Of a stretch of 59,910 bases of DNA, positions 42,916 through 52,550 are shown in pieces. The DNA comes from Bacteroidales bacterium. Lineage in GTDB: Bacteria; Bacteroidota; Bacteroidia; Bacteroidales; VadinHA17. The stretch covers positions 1-59,910 of the forward strand of contig JADGPU010000007.1 of assembly GCA_017882305.1 (NCBI GenBank), given 5' to 3'. The number at the start of each line of letters is the position of its first letter. Position 1 is the first letter of the stretch. Made by a program: the position numbers and the translations under genes. The notes beneath the pieces were generated by a model that worked only from the letters and a program-made list of their open reading frames with translations, was not told where the DNA came from and did no database searches.

Positions 42916-45399
42916 ATGAAAAATGCGCGTATATCATTAATCTTCTGGGCTTTAATAAACACAATATCCTTTGGAAGCAAACAGGATGAATGGATCAGGA
43001 TCAACCAGCTTGGCTACAGGAATGATGATATCAAAGTTGCAGTATTATTAAGCAGGAAATCTTTAGATCTTAAGTCGTTTAAAATAATCGATGTAAAATC
43101 AGGTAAAGTGGCAATGAGTTTTAATAGTGTCATTAAAGCTGAAGCATTGGAACCTTTTATAAGCTGTTACCGCCTCCAGTTCACAAACTTTAAAAAAAGC
43201 GGAGTTTACAGAATTATTGCCGGGAAAGCCGTATCTCCGGATTTCCGCATTGCAGACAATGTATATGACTGGACAGCTGATTTTCTACTTAACTATATGA
43301 GACAGCAAAGATGCGGATATAATCCATTTGTAAAAGATTCATGCCACACTCTTGATGGATATGAAATATATGGTAAATCAGTTGACTCCGCTCATATAAA
43401 TGTAACGGGCGGATGGCATGATGCTGCTGATTATCTGCAATATGTTGCAACATCAGCCAATGCCACATACCAGATGCTTTTTGCATATTCGGAAAATCCT
43501 GCTTCATTCGGCGATAAATTTCTTTCTAATGGGCTTCCCGGACCGGATGGTTTACCTGATGTTCTCAACGAATGCAAATGGGGTCTCGACTGGCTCTTGA
43601 AAATGAATCCCGGACCAGGAATAATGTACAATCAGATTGCGGATGATCGTGATCATATCGGATTCAGGTTTCCAAATAACGATACGGCTAACTACGGAAA
43701 GGGTAAGGAAAGACCCGTTTATTTTTGTACAGGGAAACCTCAGGGGCTTTTTAAATATAAAAACAGGACAACCGGAATAGCTTCAACTGCGGGTAAACTC
43801 GCTTCGGCCTTCGCTAAAGGGGCAGAAGTCTATCAAAAGGTTGATCCTCAGTTTTCTGAATTACTCCTGACCAGAGCAACGGCAGCCTTCAGTTTTGGAC
43901 TTGATAACCCGGGAGTATGCCAGACAGCGCCAGGAACAGCTCCTTACTTTTATGAAGAAGATAACTGGGTAGATGATATGGAACTTGCGGCAATTGAATT
44001 ATACAACCTGACAAAAGAATCTAAATATCTCAGCTATGCATTGGAATTTGGACGAAAAGAGATAATCACTCCATGGATTGGAGCAGATACTGCCCGTCAT
44101 TATCAGTGGTATCCATTTGTAAATATGGGGCATCCAGCAATTGCAAGGCGACAAAAAAACCAAAATGAAACTGAGTTTGCTGGTTATATGAAAAAAGGTC
44201 TGGATCTTACTGAATTTAAAGCTAAGAAAAACCCTTTTCATGTTGGGATTCCGTTTATCTGGTGCTCGAATAATCTTGTTACAGCAATAATTACCCAGGC
44301 ACATCTTTACTCTGAAATAAGCGGCGACAATTCATATGCTGAGCTGGAGGCTGCTCACAGGGACTGGCTTTTCGGTTGTAATCCATGGGGTACCAGCATG
44401 ATAGTCGGACTTCCTGAAAAAGGTGACTACCCTGAGAATTCCCATTCCTCGTATGTTGTTAACGGAGGTCAGGTTTATGGAGGCCTGGTTGACGGCCCGG
44501 TTTATCCGACAATTTTCAATTCCCTTAAGTATATATACCTGTCTAAGAAAGATGAATATGCTCAGTTCCAGACCAAACTTGCCGTTTATCATGATGACTT
44601 TGCTGATTATTCAACTAACGAATGTACTATGGACGGCACAGCCAGCTTGATATATTATCTTTCAGCATTGCAATCTCAACCCAGGAACGTTTATCGAAAT
44701 CCAAATATCACAATGATAAAAGGAGCCGTAGTAAGAATGGATTCTACAAAAAGAGAAATCTATCTATGTTTTACTGCCCATGATTTTTCTGATGGATTCG
44801 ATACAATCAGCCGGACATTATATCTCCATAAAATAAAAGCTTCTTTCTTCTTAACAGGAGACTTCTGCAGGAACCCTTCTAATAAAAAAATAATAAAAGA
44901 GCTCAGGACCGACGGCCATTATATTGGTCCGCATTCCGGCAAACACCTTCTCTATTGTTCATGGCAAAAAAGAGATTCCATGCTCATTACAAAAAATGAG
45001 TTTTTGGATGACCTTGAAAATAATTATAAGGAACTGGCGAGATCGGGTATTTCTAAAGAAAGTGCCTTGGTATTCTTACCACCTTATGAATGGTATAACG
45101 ATACAATTGCCAGCTGGTCAGGCAAAGCCGGTATTAAACTGGTTGACATCTCAAATGGCACAATAACTAATCAGGACTGGACATTTCCCGAAAAGGGGAA
45201 ACCATATTATTCAAGTGATTCTCTTATGAAAAATTTCTTATCATATGAAAAACGGAGTGGGATGAACGGATATATACTACTTATTCATCCGGGTACAGAC
45301 CCAAGAAGAAAAGATAAATTTTACCTTCGCCTGGACTCAATATTAAACTATCTGGAAATGAAGAAATACAGCTTTCATACATTTTCAGAAATTAATTAA
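42916..45399 (+). CDS. GH9 glycoside hydrolase fused to CE4 polysaccharide deacetylase
   Basis: An 827-residue exported protein (hydrophobic N-terminus residues 5-20). Residues 25-115 form the CelD-like Ig domain (IRINQLGYRNDD). About 120-595 is GH9: GWHDAADY (D169, D172) and NECTMDGTASLIYYLSAL at the C-terminal catalytic region. About 600-827 is a NodB/CE4 domain: FTAHDFSDGF in place of TFDDG, and the metal motif PHSGKH (H-S-x2-H). GH9 enzymes cleave beta-1,4-glucans, but some act on chitosan oligomers as exo-glucosaminidases. Fusion to a deacetylase points to N-acetylated glycans. The substrate is inferred, not shown. Confidence 0.85.
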   Translation: MKNARISLIFWALINTISFGSKQDEWIRINQLGYRNDDIKVAVLLSRKSLDLKSFKIIDVKSGKVAMSFNSVIKAEALEPFISCYRLQFTNFKKSGVYRIIAGKAVSPDFRIADNVYDWTADFLLNYMRQQRCGYNPFVKDSCHTLDGYEIYGKSVDSAHINVTGGWHDAADYLQYVATSANATYQMLFAYSENPASFGDKFLSNGLPGPDGLPDVLNECKWGLDWLLKMNPGPGIMYNQIADDRDHIGFRFPNNDTANYGKGKERPVYFCTGKPQGLFKYKNRTTGIASTAGKLASAFAKGAEVYQKVDPQFSELLLTRATAAFSFGLDNPGVCQTAPGTAPYFYEEDNWVDDMELAAIELYNLTKESKYLSYALEFGRKEIITPWIGADTARHYQWYPFVNMGHPAIARRQKNQNETEFAGYMKKGLDLTEFKAKKNPFHVGIPFIWCSNNLVTAIITQAHLYSEISGDNSYAELEAAHRDWLFGCNPWGTSMIVGLPEKGDYPENSHSSYVVNGGQVYGGLVDGPVYPTIFNSLKYIYLSKKDEYAQFQTKLAVYHDDFADYSTNECTMDGTASLIYYLSALQSQPRNVYRNPNITMIKGAVVRMDSTKREIYLCFTAHDFSDGFDTISRTLYLHKIKASFFLTGDFCRNPSNKKIIKELRTDGHYIGPHSGKHLLYCSWQKRDSMLITKNEFLDDLENNYKELARSGISKESALVFLPPYEWYNDTIASWSGKAGIKLVDISNGTITNQDWTFPEKGKPYYSSDSLMKNFLSYEKRSGMNGYILLIHPGTDPRRKDKFYLRLDSILNYLEMKKYSFHTFSEIN

Positions 45400-45416
45400 C
45401 TGTATTAAAAGGATTA

Positions 45417-46124
45417 ATGATAAAGGATCAAAAAATTCACCGGATAGAGGATCTGGAATTTAGAATAATATATTCACGAAGAAGGTCTATTGTTATCAGT
45501 GTACATCCGGATTCATCGGTGATTGTGAGAGTTCCATATCTTACCTCCTTGAAAACAATCAGCAGGATTGTTAGAGAAAAGTACAGTTGGGTTTTAAAAC
45601 ATCGTGACAATTACAGAAAACTTGATAATAATCCGGTCAACAAGTCCTATACACCTGGTGAGATTCATCTTTTTCACGGGAATCAGTCTGTTCTTAAGAT
45701 TGAAAAATCAGATAAGCCATATGTCAGGTTTTATGATAATACAATTGAGCTGGGAACAGAAAAGACAGATGATACTGTATTCATCAAGAAGTTGCTTTAC
45801 AAAGAGTATAAAAAAGAAGCATTGAAATATTTTCCTGAATTATTCAATAAGGTTCTCAGGGAGAAAGAAAATCAGATGTTTAAACCGAGCGGACTGGTAA
45901 TACGAACCATGAAAAGAAGATGGGGAAGCTGTTCAAATAAAGGGGTATTAACATTAAGTACGGAACTCATAAAACTTTCTGACATATACATTGAGTATGT
46001 AATTGCTCATGAGCTATGCCATCTAAAACACCATAACCACGGGTCACAGTATTATAAGCTTTTATCAGAAGTTTTCCCGGAATGGAAAACTGTGAGAAAA
46101 GAATTGAGGAGGTACATTCAATAA
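45417..46124 (+). CDS. YgjP/DUF45-type zinc metallopeptidase
   Basis: A 235-residue protein. The C-terminal zinc motif is AHELCHLKHHNHGSQYY (HExxH, third ligand His), preceded by KRRWGSCSNKG, both hallmarks of the YgjP family often labelled M48. It starts 17 bp after the GH9-CE4 gene. The stop codon touches the palindrome at 46125-46144. Confidence 0.88.
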   Translation: MIKDQKIHRIEDLEFRIIYSRRRSIVISVHPDSSVIVRVPYLTSLKTISRIVREKYSWVLKHRDNYRKLDNNPVNKSYTPGEIHLFHGNQSVLKIEKSDKPYVRFYDNTIELGTEKTDDTVFIKKLLYKEYKKEALKYFPELFNKVLREKENQMFKPSGLVIRTMKRRWGSCSNKGVLTLSTELIKLSDIYIEYVIAHELCHLKHHNHGSQYYKLLSEVFPEWKTVRKELRRYIQ

Positions 46125-46144
46125 GGACATGCCATGGCATGTCC
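46125..46144. repeat. CCATGG palindrome filling a convergent gap
   Basis: GGACATGCCATGGCATGTCC is a perfect 20-bp palindrome. It occupies exactly the space between the stop codons of two convergent genes, so it may act as a bidirectional terminator. A related copy followed by the same CCCTACAT lies at 54848. Confidence 0.75.
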
Positions 46145-47545
46145 CTACATATCGAACTCCTGACCTTTTGCGGGAACCTCAATGTTCTTAAACCCTTCGT
46201 CCGTCAGTGAAGAAAGATACTTTTTCTGTGTTTCGTACTCACCGTGAACTAAATAAATCTTTTTGAGGGCACTCTTATCCTGGCAACTTATAAAGCTGAT
46301 CATTTCCTTATAATCACCATGACCACTGAAGGATTCGATTTTTTTCACTTCAGCTTTTACCTCATGAACAGTCCCAAATATGGAGACTTCTTTATCTCCT
46401 CTTCCTATTTTTGCACCGAGTGTGGTTGGTGCACAATATCCAACAATAAGAACAGTATTTTTCGGATCTGAAATATTATTCGCAAGATGATGTTTTACAC
46501 GTCCTGCTTCCATCATACCTGAGGCAGAAATTATCACACAAGGCCTTTTATGATCATTGAGTTTCTTTGAATCTTCAACCTTGTTGATATAGTACAAATT
46601 ATCAAAACCGAACGGATCAGGATCTTTTTCCAGAATATCACTGAAATTTTTATTAAAACATTCAGGATGCATCCGGAAAACTGCCGTTGCATTTACTGCA
46701 AGAGGGCTATCGACAAAAATATCAATTTTAGGTAACCTGCCTTCATTAAAGAAGTTATTAAGGGCAAATACAATTTCCTGGGTGCGTCCAACGCTAAAAG
46801 CAGGAATTATAAGCTTACCACTCTTGTTTACACAAGTATCTACTACTATACTCAGAAGCTCTTCTTCAGCCATTTTTGAGTCCTGATGCAATCTGTCACC
46901 ATAGGTTGATTCGGTAATAAGTATTGCAGCCTGTGGAAACGGTTGTGGAGGTGCCAGAATCTGATCAACCGGTCTGCCTATATCTCCTGTATAAGCTATT
47001 TTTTTTATTTGTCCGTTTTCGGCTATTTCTATATTGGCTACTCCGCTGCCAAGCATATGTCCGGTATTTGTGAACCTAACTTTTATATTCTCATCAATCC
47101 TGAATTTCATCTCATTTGGTACTCCGATGAATAGACCCATACATGCTGTTGCATCAGCCTGTGTATAAATTGGGGTCACCTGGGGAAGTCCTTTTTTTAC
47201 CCTGCGTTTATTGAATGTAATAGTATCATGTTCCTGAATAAAAGCAGAATCCGCAAGCATTATTGCACACAGATCGCGTGTTCCGTTTGTACATATTACG
47301 GATCCCCGGAATCCTAGTTTATACGCATAGGGTATCAGTCCGGCATGATCAATGTGTGCATGTGTAAGAATTATATGATCGATACGGGATGGGTCAAACA
47401 TAAGGTCCCTGTTCATGCTATCGGTCTCGAGTCCTTTACCCTGGAACATTCCGCAATCAAGAAGAATTTTCTTACCTGAATCTGTGGTAATGAGATGTTT
47501 ACTTCCGGTCACTTCCCTTGCTGCGCCTATAAATTTTATTCTCAT
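46145..47545 (-). CDS. MBL-fold RNA-specificity (beta-CASP) nuclease
   Basis: A 466-residue metallo-beta-lactamase protein with the HxHxDH motif THAHIDHAG near residue 60. It has a beta-CASP insert (residues about 200-370) and the C-terminal RNA-metabolising domain with SGHGDY and HGE. Bacterial relatives are endo/exoribonucleases of the CPSF-like group. Monocistronic. Confidence 0.88.
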   Translation of the reverse strand: MRIKFIGAAREVTGSKHLITTDSGKKILLDCGMFQGKGLETDSMNRDLMFDPSRIDHIILTHAHIDHAGLIPYAYKLGFRGSVICTNGTRDLCAIMLADSAFIQEHDTITFNKRRVKKGLPQVTPIYTQADATACMGLFIGVPNEMKFRIDENIKVRFTNTGHMLGSGVANIEIAENGQIKKIAYTGDIGRPVDQILAPPQPFPQAAILITESTYGDRLHQDSKMAEEELLSIVVDTCVNKSGKLIIPAFSVGRTQEIVFALNNFFNEGRLPKIDIFVDSPLAVNATAVFRMHPECFNKNFSDILEKDPDPFGFDNLYYINKVEDSKKLNDHKRPCVIISASGMMEAGRVKHHLANNISDPKNTVLIVGYCAPTTLGAKIGRGDKEVSIFGTVHEVKAEVKKIESFSGHGDYKEMISFISCQDKSALKKIYLVHGEYETQKKYLSSLTDEGFKNIEVPAKGQEFDM

Positions 47546-47656
47546 TATTGTTTAAATTTAATGAATAAAGATAGTGATTTATTTAACGAAGGTCAGGAGC
47601 TTCAGGCACCTGGCTACAAGCGAAATTGAAACGAGAAACGCGAAACTTCCAACGAC

Positions 47657-50600
47657 CTATATCCTTACACCCAGAATTGTGACATCGTCGATCTGGTTTG
47701 AGGAACCTTTCCACTTTTCAAACTCATTCTCCAGGATACTTCGTTGTTCAGCCATTGGTTTGGAATGTATCTCTGACAGGAGTTTTTTCAGATTATATTT
47801 CATGTATTTTAATCCCTTAAGCCCACCAAACTGATCAGCAAAACCATCCGAAAAAATGTAGATAGTATCACCTTTTTGTATATCAATTTTATAATTTGTG
47901 AATGTTTCTTTTTCACCGTAGTAGATACCAATAGGCATCCTGTCGGCCCGATACTCCATGAACTCTGCCCCCTGGAAAAGGAAGAGAGGGTTATATGCAC
48001 CAGAAAATTCAAGTGTTCTTCTGTCCTTATGAAGAATGCAGAAAGCTAAGTCCATTCCATCATTGGCTTCTCCCTGTTTGCCGGTTTGATGAAGCGACGT
48101 TTTGATCTTCTCACGCAACAGATTCAAAATCGTATTTGCCTTAAGATCAGCATTATTGGCGATTATCTCATCTAATGTCGATATTCCCAGGGTGCTCATA
48201 AAGGCTCCCGGGACACCATGACCTGTACAGTCAGCAACGGTGAAGAAAATACGTTTTTCGTCTTCACCTATCCAGTAAAAATCGCCACTTACAATATCCC
48301 TGGGTTTGAATATAATAAAATAGTCAGAAAATGAATTGCTGAAATGGTAATCCTCCGGCAGCATAGCCATCTGTATCCTGCTCGCATATTCAATACTTGA
48401 TGTAATCTCTTGTTTCTGTGCCTCAATTTGGGCCGTCCGTTCTTTTACCCTGGTCTCCAGGATCCGTTTGTCTTTTTTAAGTTGTCTTTCCCTGAAGCTG
48501 ACTACTCCTATTATTACAATGAATACAGCACCCATAACAAGTATATAAAAAAATGTTGTTTGAATAAAGGGTGCTTCAATTGTAAATCCTACCACTTTGG
48601 GATCACTTATATTACCCCATATATCTTTTGCCCTGACCTGAAGCGTATATTTACCTGGCTTAATTATCAGGTTTATAGTATTGGTATACGACCATTTTGA
48701 CCATTCCCCGTTATCAAGTATCCATTGATATTGAGTTGAATTTTGCTTGAGATATCCCGGTGCCACGATATCAAAATATACATTGTTATCGCCACTCCCG
48801 AACACAATATCAGAAAGTTTGAAATTAAATCCTTTTGCGTCAGATATACTTCTGATGAAAAGACCAACGTCAGGCTTAATTGAAGATATTTTATTACGGA
48901 CAATTCTGAAAATCATATTATCTCCACTCACAACCCAGATATTATCCTTATCGGTGTAGATTGAATTAAGATTATCAAAGATTTTAAGAATAGCCTTATC
49001 ATTATAATCAATGCTTCCTGCTGAACCGATATTGATCCATGTGTCTTCGGTTTTAATCCATGGAATTTCAGGTTGGGAGAATACAAATTTTATGCTGGCA
49101 CTAGTACTTGTAAATTCCTTTCTGTACTCCACAAATGAATCAATACTATTGTCATAATAACTTATCTTGGATAATGTAAAAAGGAATACTGTATCATTAA
49201 CATATTCAATTATATACCTTTGAGGTAAATCGCTTTTAATGGTATATGTTTCAGGATTTCCCAAAGGGGTACCATCATTGAGACTTATCCTGAAGGCGAC
49301 ATCATCACTCCCTGCCCAGACAGTTTTCTCATCAGTTGATGCAATTGAATAGATTGGGTGAGTAAATGTTTTATCAGGATAAACAACCTTCCACTTATTA
49401 TTTTTATCAGGGGTAACATAATAATAACCATCTGAAGTAGCAATATAGTACTTGTTGTCTTTTGTTTTTGTACTTATGTAATTAATATACCCCTTATTTA
49501 CAATAGCTCTTGCCACGTGACCTGATATAATGAAGAGACCTTTGTTTGTAGATGCCAGAATTTCATTTCCGGCAGGGACCAACTGCTTGCATTTTTCATT
49601 AAGACCATCTATTTTCTTATAGATATAATTAATTGATTTGAGCCTGCCGGCAATCTTTTTGAAATATTTTGGTTCAGGCAGCTTTATTTCGGACAGTCCG
49701 CTTAACGGTTGTTTATGTTCCTGAACAACCTGAGCAACAGGAGGTACGGTTTTCTTGCCGAAAATTTGTGTAAATATACTTTTCCTCGTCTTCTGCGGCT
49801 GCTGGATCTGCAGTTGACCGGGCATGTTCCGTATAACTGCTTTACCCGGAGGCCCTGAGGATCCTTCATCCTTTACCAGAATTTCAGCCTCTATATAGTT
49901 TTTAACTTCTTTAAGATAAAAAACTCCCTCACTTGTTGCAACATATAATTCATTATTATGCCATAGGGATGTGATAAGGTTACCCTTCATTCCCGGATAA
50001 ATACTGAAATTGGCGACCGGCAACCTCAGGTCAGCACGGGTAAGTCCATACTGATGGGAAATCCAGAGACCATGATTGTTATCAACCCCGAGTGCAAAAA
50101 CTTCATCATCGGGCAATCCATTTACATAATTAATAGTATATTTCAGATTACCGCTTTTCTTTTCTATAACAAGTGCTCCGCCATCAAGAGTTGAAAAAGC
50201 ATACAGGCTATCAGAAATTGATATTCCTTCAGAAAGAATATTTTCCCGGAGATAACCTTCATCCTTAATCCGGTAATCATAGAATTTTATCCCGTCAAAA
50301 AGAGAAAGGTCACCGTTATTTTTTCCCAGCAAAACCAGACTATTATTGTACGGCAGGCTGAAAAGGATCTCCACATCTTTTAATAAATAACCTGTGACAA
50401 TTGGGAATAATGTATCACTCTCAAGTCTGTAAAGTCCTTTTGATGAAACATTTATGAAAGTGTTTTTCGGGGTGATAAACATCCCGGTAAACGGTTCATT
50501 TTCTTTCTGTTTGAGTCGAAGCTCTAGTTTTCCTGATTTTATATTATGCCTGCTTATACTTTGTTCCCCGTAAAAATATATAGTTGAATCTGTAAAAATT

Positions 50601-50971
50601 ATCCTGGATATTAATCCTATCGACGACGAGTCCCCTGAGATAGAGAAGTATCTGTAAATTCCCTTTTCATCCCGGGCAATGTAACCGTAATTATTCTCTC
50701 CACCGACATAAACTTTCCTTTCCTGGGGATTGTATTTTAGAGAATATGGAATTGTAGGTATAGGAATGGGATTCCAAACCTTACCATCAAATGTGAGAAT
50801 ACCCAATCTATTGGCAAACAACATAACATTCTTATCATCCTGACATATAGCCCAGTTCTGATTCTCAATCTCACTACTTTCTTTAAAATTAGTAAGTAGC
50901 GGTGCCCCGTTTTGAGCCTTAAGTGTATAAACTATGAGCATTAAAGAAACCAGTGAAAGAATTTTCTTCAT
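47657..50971 (-). CDS. Propeller sensor with SpoIIE phosphatase output
   Basis: A 1104-residue one-piece sensor. A signal peptide (1-19) is followed by two seven-bladed regulator propellers (about 20-720), a Y_Y_Y domain (about 725-800, with YLKQNSTQYQW and GKYTLQVRAKD), one membrane helix near 815-835, a coiled coil, and a cytoplasmic SpoIIE/PP2C phosphatase (about 880-1104: KPRDIVSGDFYW, ADCTGHGVPGAF, FSDGFADQFGG, DDVTILGVRI). Relatives usually end in a histidine kinase; this one ends in a phosphatase and would signal through a partner-switch system. The ligand is unknown. Monocistronic. Confidence 0.85.
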   Translation of the reverse strand: MKKILSLVSLMLIVYTLKAQNGAPLLTNFKESSEIENQNWAICQDDKNVMLFANRLGILTFDGKVWNPIPIPTIPYSLKYNPQERKVYVGGENNYGYIARDEKGIYRYFSISGDSSSIGLISRIIFTDSTIYFYGEQSISRHNIKSGKLELRLKQKENEPFTGMFITPKNTFINVSSKGLYRLESDTLFPIVTGYLLKDVEILFSLPYNNSLVLLGKNNGDLSLFDGIKFYDYRIKDEGYLRENILSEGISISDSLYAFSTLDGGALVIEKKSGNLKYTINYVNGLPDDEVFALGVDNNHGLWISHQYGLTRADLRLPVANFSIYPGMKGNLITSLWHNNELYVATSEGVFYLKEVKNYIEAEILVKDEGSSGPPGKAVIRNMPGQLQIQQPQKTRKSIFTQIFGKKTVPPVAQVVQEHKQPLSGLSEIKLPEPKYFKKIAGRLKSINYIYKKIDGLNEKCKQLVPAGNEILASTNKGLFIISGHVARAIVNKGYINYISTKTKDNKYYIATSDGYYYVTPDKNNKWKVVYPDKTFTHPIYSIASTDEKTVWAGSDDVAFRISLNDGTPLGNPETYTIKSDLPQRYIIEYVNDTVFLFTLSKISYYDNSIDSFVEYRKEFTSTSASIKFVFSQPEIPWIKTEDTWINIGSAGSIDYNDKAILKIFDNLNSIYTDKDNIWVVSGDNMIFRIVRNKISSIKPDVGLFIRSISDAKGFNFKLSDIVFGSGDNNVYFDIVAPGYLKQNSTQYQWILDNGEWSKWSYTNTINLIIKPGKYTLQVRAKDIWGNISDPKVVGFTIEAPFIQTTFFYILVMGAVFIVIIGVVSFRERQLKKDKRILETRVKERTAQIEAQKQEITSSIEYASRIQMAMLPEDYHFSNSFSDYFIIFKPRDIVSGDFYWIGEDEKRIFFTVADCTGHGVPGAFMSTLGISTLDEIIANNADLKANTILNLLREKIKTSLHQTGKQGEANDGMDLAFCILHKDRRTLEFSGAYNPLFLFQGAEFMEYRADRMPIGIYYGEKETFTNYKIDIQKGDTIYIFSDGFADQFGGLKGLKYMKYNLKKLLSEIHSKPMAEQRSILENEFEKWKGSSNQIDDVTILGVRI

Positions 50972-51023
50972 AGAAATCGATTCCCGGATTTGTTAACCAG
51001 TTTAATAACTTACTTAAATCTTA

Positions 51024-52343
51024 TCATTTCACAAAAAAATTAAGAGCTAAAACCCCTAGTAATCCACTGATACCTATAGATGTTTCCATCACACTCCATG
51101 TTTTCAGGGTATCCTTAATACTGAGATTGAAGTATTCCTTAAAGAGCCAAAATCCACCGTCATTTACATGGCCGAACATCAGACTCCCTGAACCGATAGC
51201 CAGCACCATTAATTCAGGTTTTACCGACCCTCCGGTTACTAATGGCAGAACAATACCTGCTGTAGTAATACCTGCCACAGTAGCCGAACCAACACAAAAC
51301 CGCAGAATTGTAGCAATCAACCATCCCAGAAAAAGAGGCGAGAGAGAAGATTGGCTCAGCAGTTCACCTATATATTTACTTACTCCGCTATCCACCAGAA
51401 CCTGTTTCAGAGCACCGGCCCCTGCAATCAGCAACATAATCATTGTGATAGTTGTTACTGAGTGGGCCAGGGAATTCATAATATCAGTTATTTTTCTGCC
51501 TCTGGCCAGACCAAGGGTATAAATAGAAAATAAAACAGAAATCAGCATTGCAATAACCGGATTTCCTATATAGCCAAGGACTTTTCTTACTCCGTTATCT
51601 CCCGGAAGCAGGAATCCGGCTATCGTTGAAACAGTAATCAGGATAACAGGGAGAAGTGAAGAAAAGAAGCTGACCCAAAAGCCCGGCATCTCTTCATCAG
51701 TCATAACTTTCTGATTTAAAAATTCCTGTAGTGGTTTAGCCTCTATCTTGCTAAGAGCTTTTGACAATACCGGGCCGGAAATGATTATTGCAGGGATTGC
51801 AACAATTATTCCATAAAATAATGTTTTTCCCAGATCTGCATGAAACATAGTGACTATAGCTGTTGGTGCAGGATGAGGAGGCAGATAACCGTGTGTTACA
51901 GAAAGAGATGCAAGCATCGGTAATCCGACATAAAGCAACGGAAGTCCGGTTGAAGCGGCTACGGTAAAGATCAGTGGTATCATAATGAAAAACCCGACAT
52001 CGTAGAAAAGTGAAATGCCAACAATAAAACCTGTGAGCATTAATGCCAGTTGAATATGCTTAATACCAAAAGCGTTAATCAGTTTGGAGGTTATTTTCTG
52101 GGCCGCGCCACTTTCTGAAACCAGTTTGCCGAGCATGGCACCGAAACCAAGTACCAAAACAAGAAAACCCATCGTGCTACCGATACCATTTTCGATAGAA
52201 ACAACAGCATTATCTATTGTCATTCCTTCAGCCAGACCCACTGCAAGAGAAACAAGTACGAATGACAAGAACGAATTGAATTTAAGTACAAGTATCAGGA
52301 ACAGGAGGAGGCAAATTCCAAGGATAACAATGATTAAAGGCAT
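51024..52343 (-). CDS. GntP-family gluconate/sugar-acid permease (copy 1)
   Basis: A 439-residue membrane protein from the ATG at 52343 (MPLIIVILGICLLL), with about 12-14 hydrophobic segments. HGYLPPHPAPTAI and GSGSLMFGHVNDGGFWL are hallmark GntP motifs. It imports gluconate-type acids with protons. An upstream in-frame start is rejected because it adds non-membrane residues. A second GntP lies at 57853. Confidence 0.88.
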   Translation of the reverse strand: MPLIIVILGICLLLFLILVLKFNSFLSFVLVSLAVGLAEGMTIDNAVVSIENGIGSTMGFLVLVLGFGAMLGKLVSESGAAQKITSKLINAFGIKHIQLALMLTGFIVGISLFYDVGFFIMIPLIFTVAASTGLPLLYVGLPMLASLSVTHGYLPPHPAPTAIVTMFHADLGKTLFYGIIVAIPAIIISGPVLSKALSKIEAKPLQEFLNQKVMTDEEMPGFWVSFFSSLLPVILITVSTIAGFLLPGDNGVRKVLGYIGNPVIAMLISVLFSIYTLGLARGRKITDIMNSLAHSVTTITMIMLLIAGAGALKQVLVDSGVSKYIGELLSQSSLSPLFLGWLIATILRFCVGSATVAGITTAGIVLPLVTGGSVKPELMVLAIGSGSLMFGHVNDGGFWLFKEYFNLSIKDTLKTWSVMETSIGISGLLGVLALNFFVK

Positions 52344-52379
52344 AAACTGGTAATTACAGGTTAAAATATCATTCGGTGC

Positions 52380-52550
52380 ATGGTGCATGGTGCAAGGCGC
52401 TCTATTACCCGCTTCTCAGTACTCATTGCTGGTTGCACGTTGCTTCCTATTTATTACTACTTGCTGCTTACTTCTTACTACTTACTTTTTACTACTTACT
52501 TTTTAACTGGTACCCAGGACCAAGTACTGAGGACCCTGGTTCAGGTTTCA
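52380..52550. repeat. Low-complexity repeats between GntP-1 and the oxidoreductase gene
   Basis: GGTGCAT is repeated near 52375-52400, then ACTACTT-type repeats at about 52460-52505, and a GGTACCCAGGACCAAGTACT unit at about 52508 similar to one near 59508. The last runs into the end of the Gfo/Idh gene. Confidence 0.5.
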
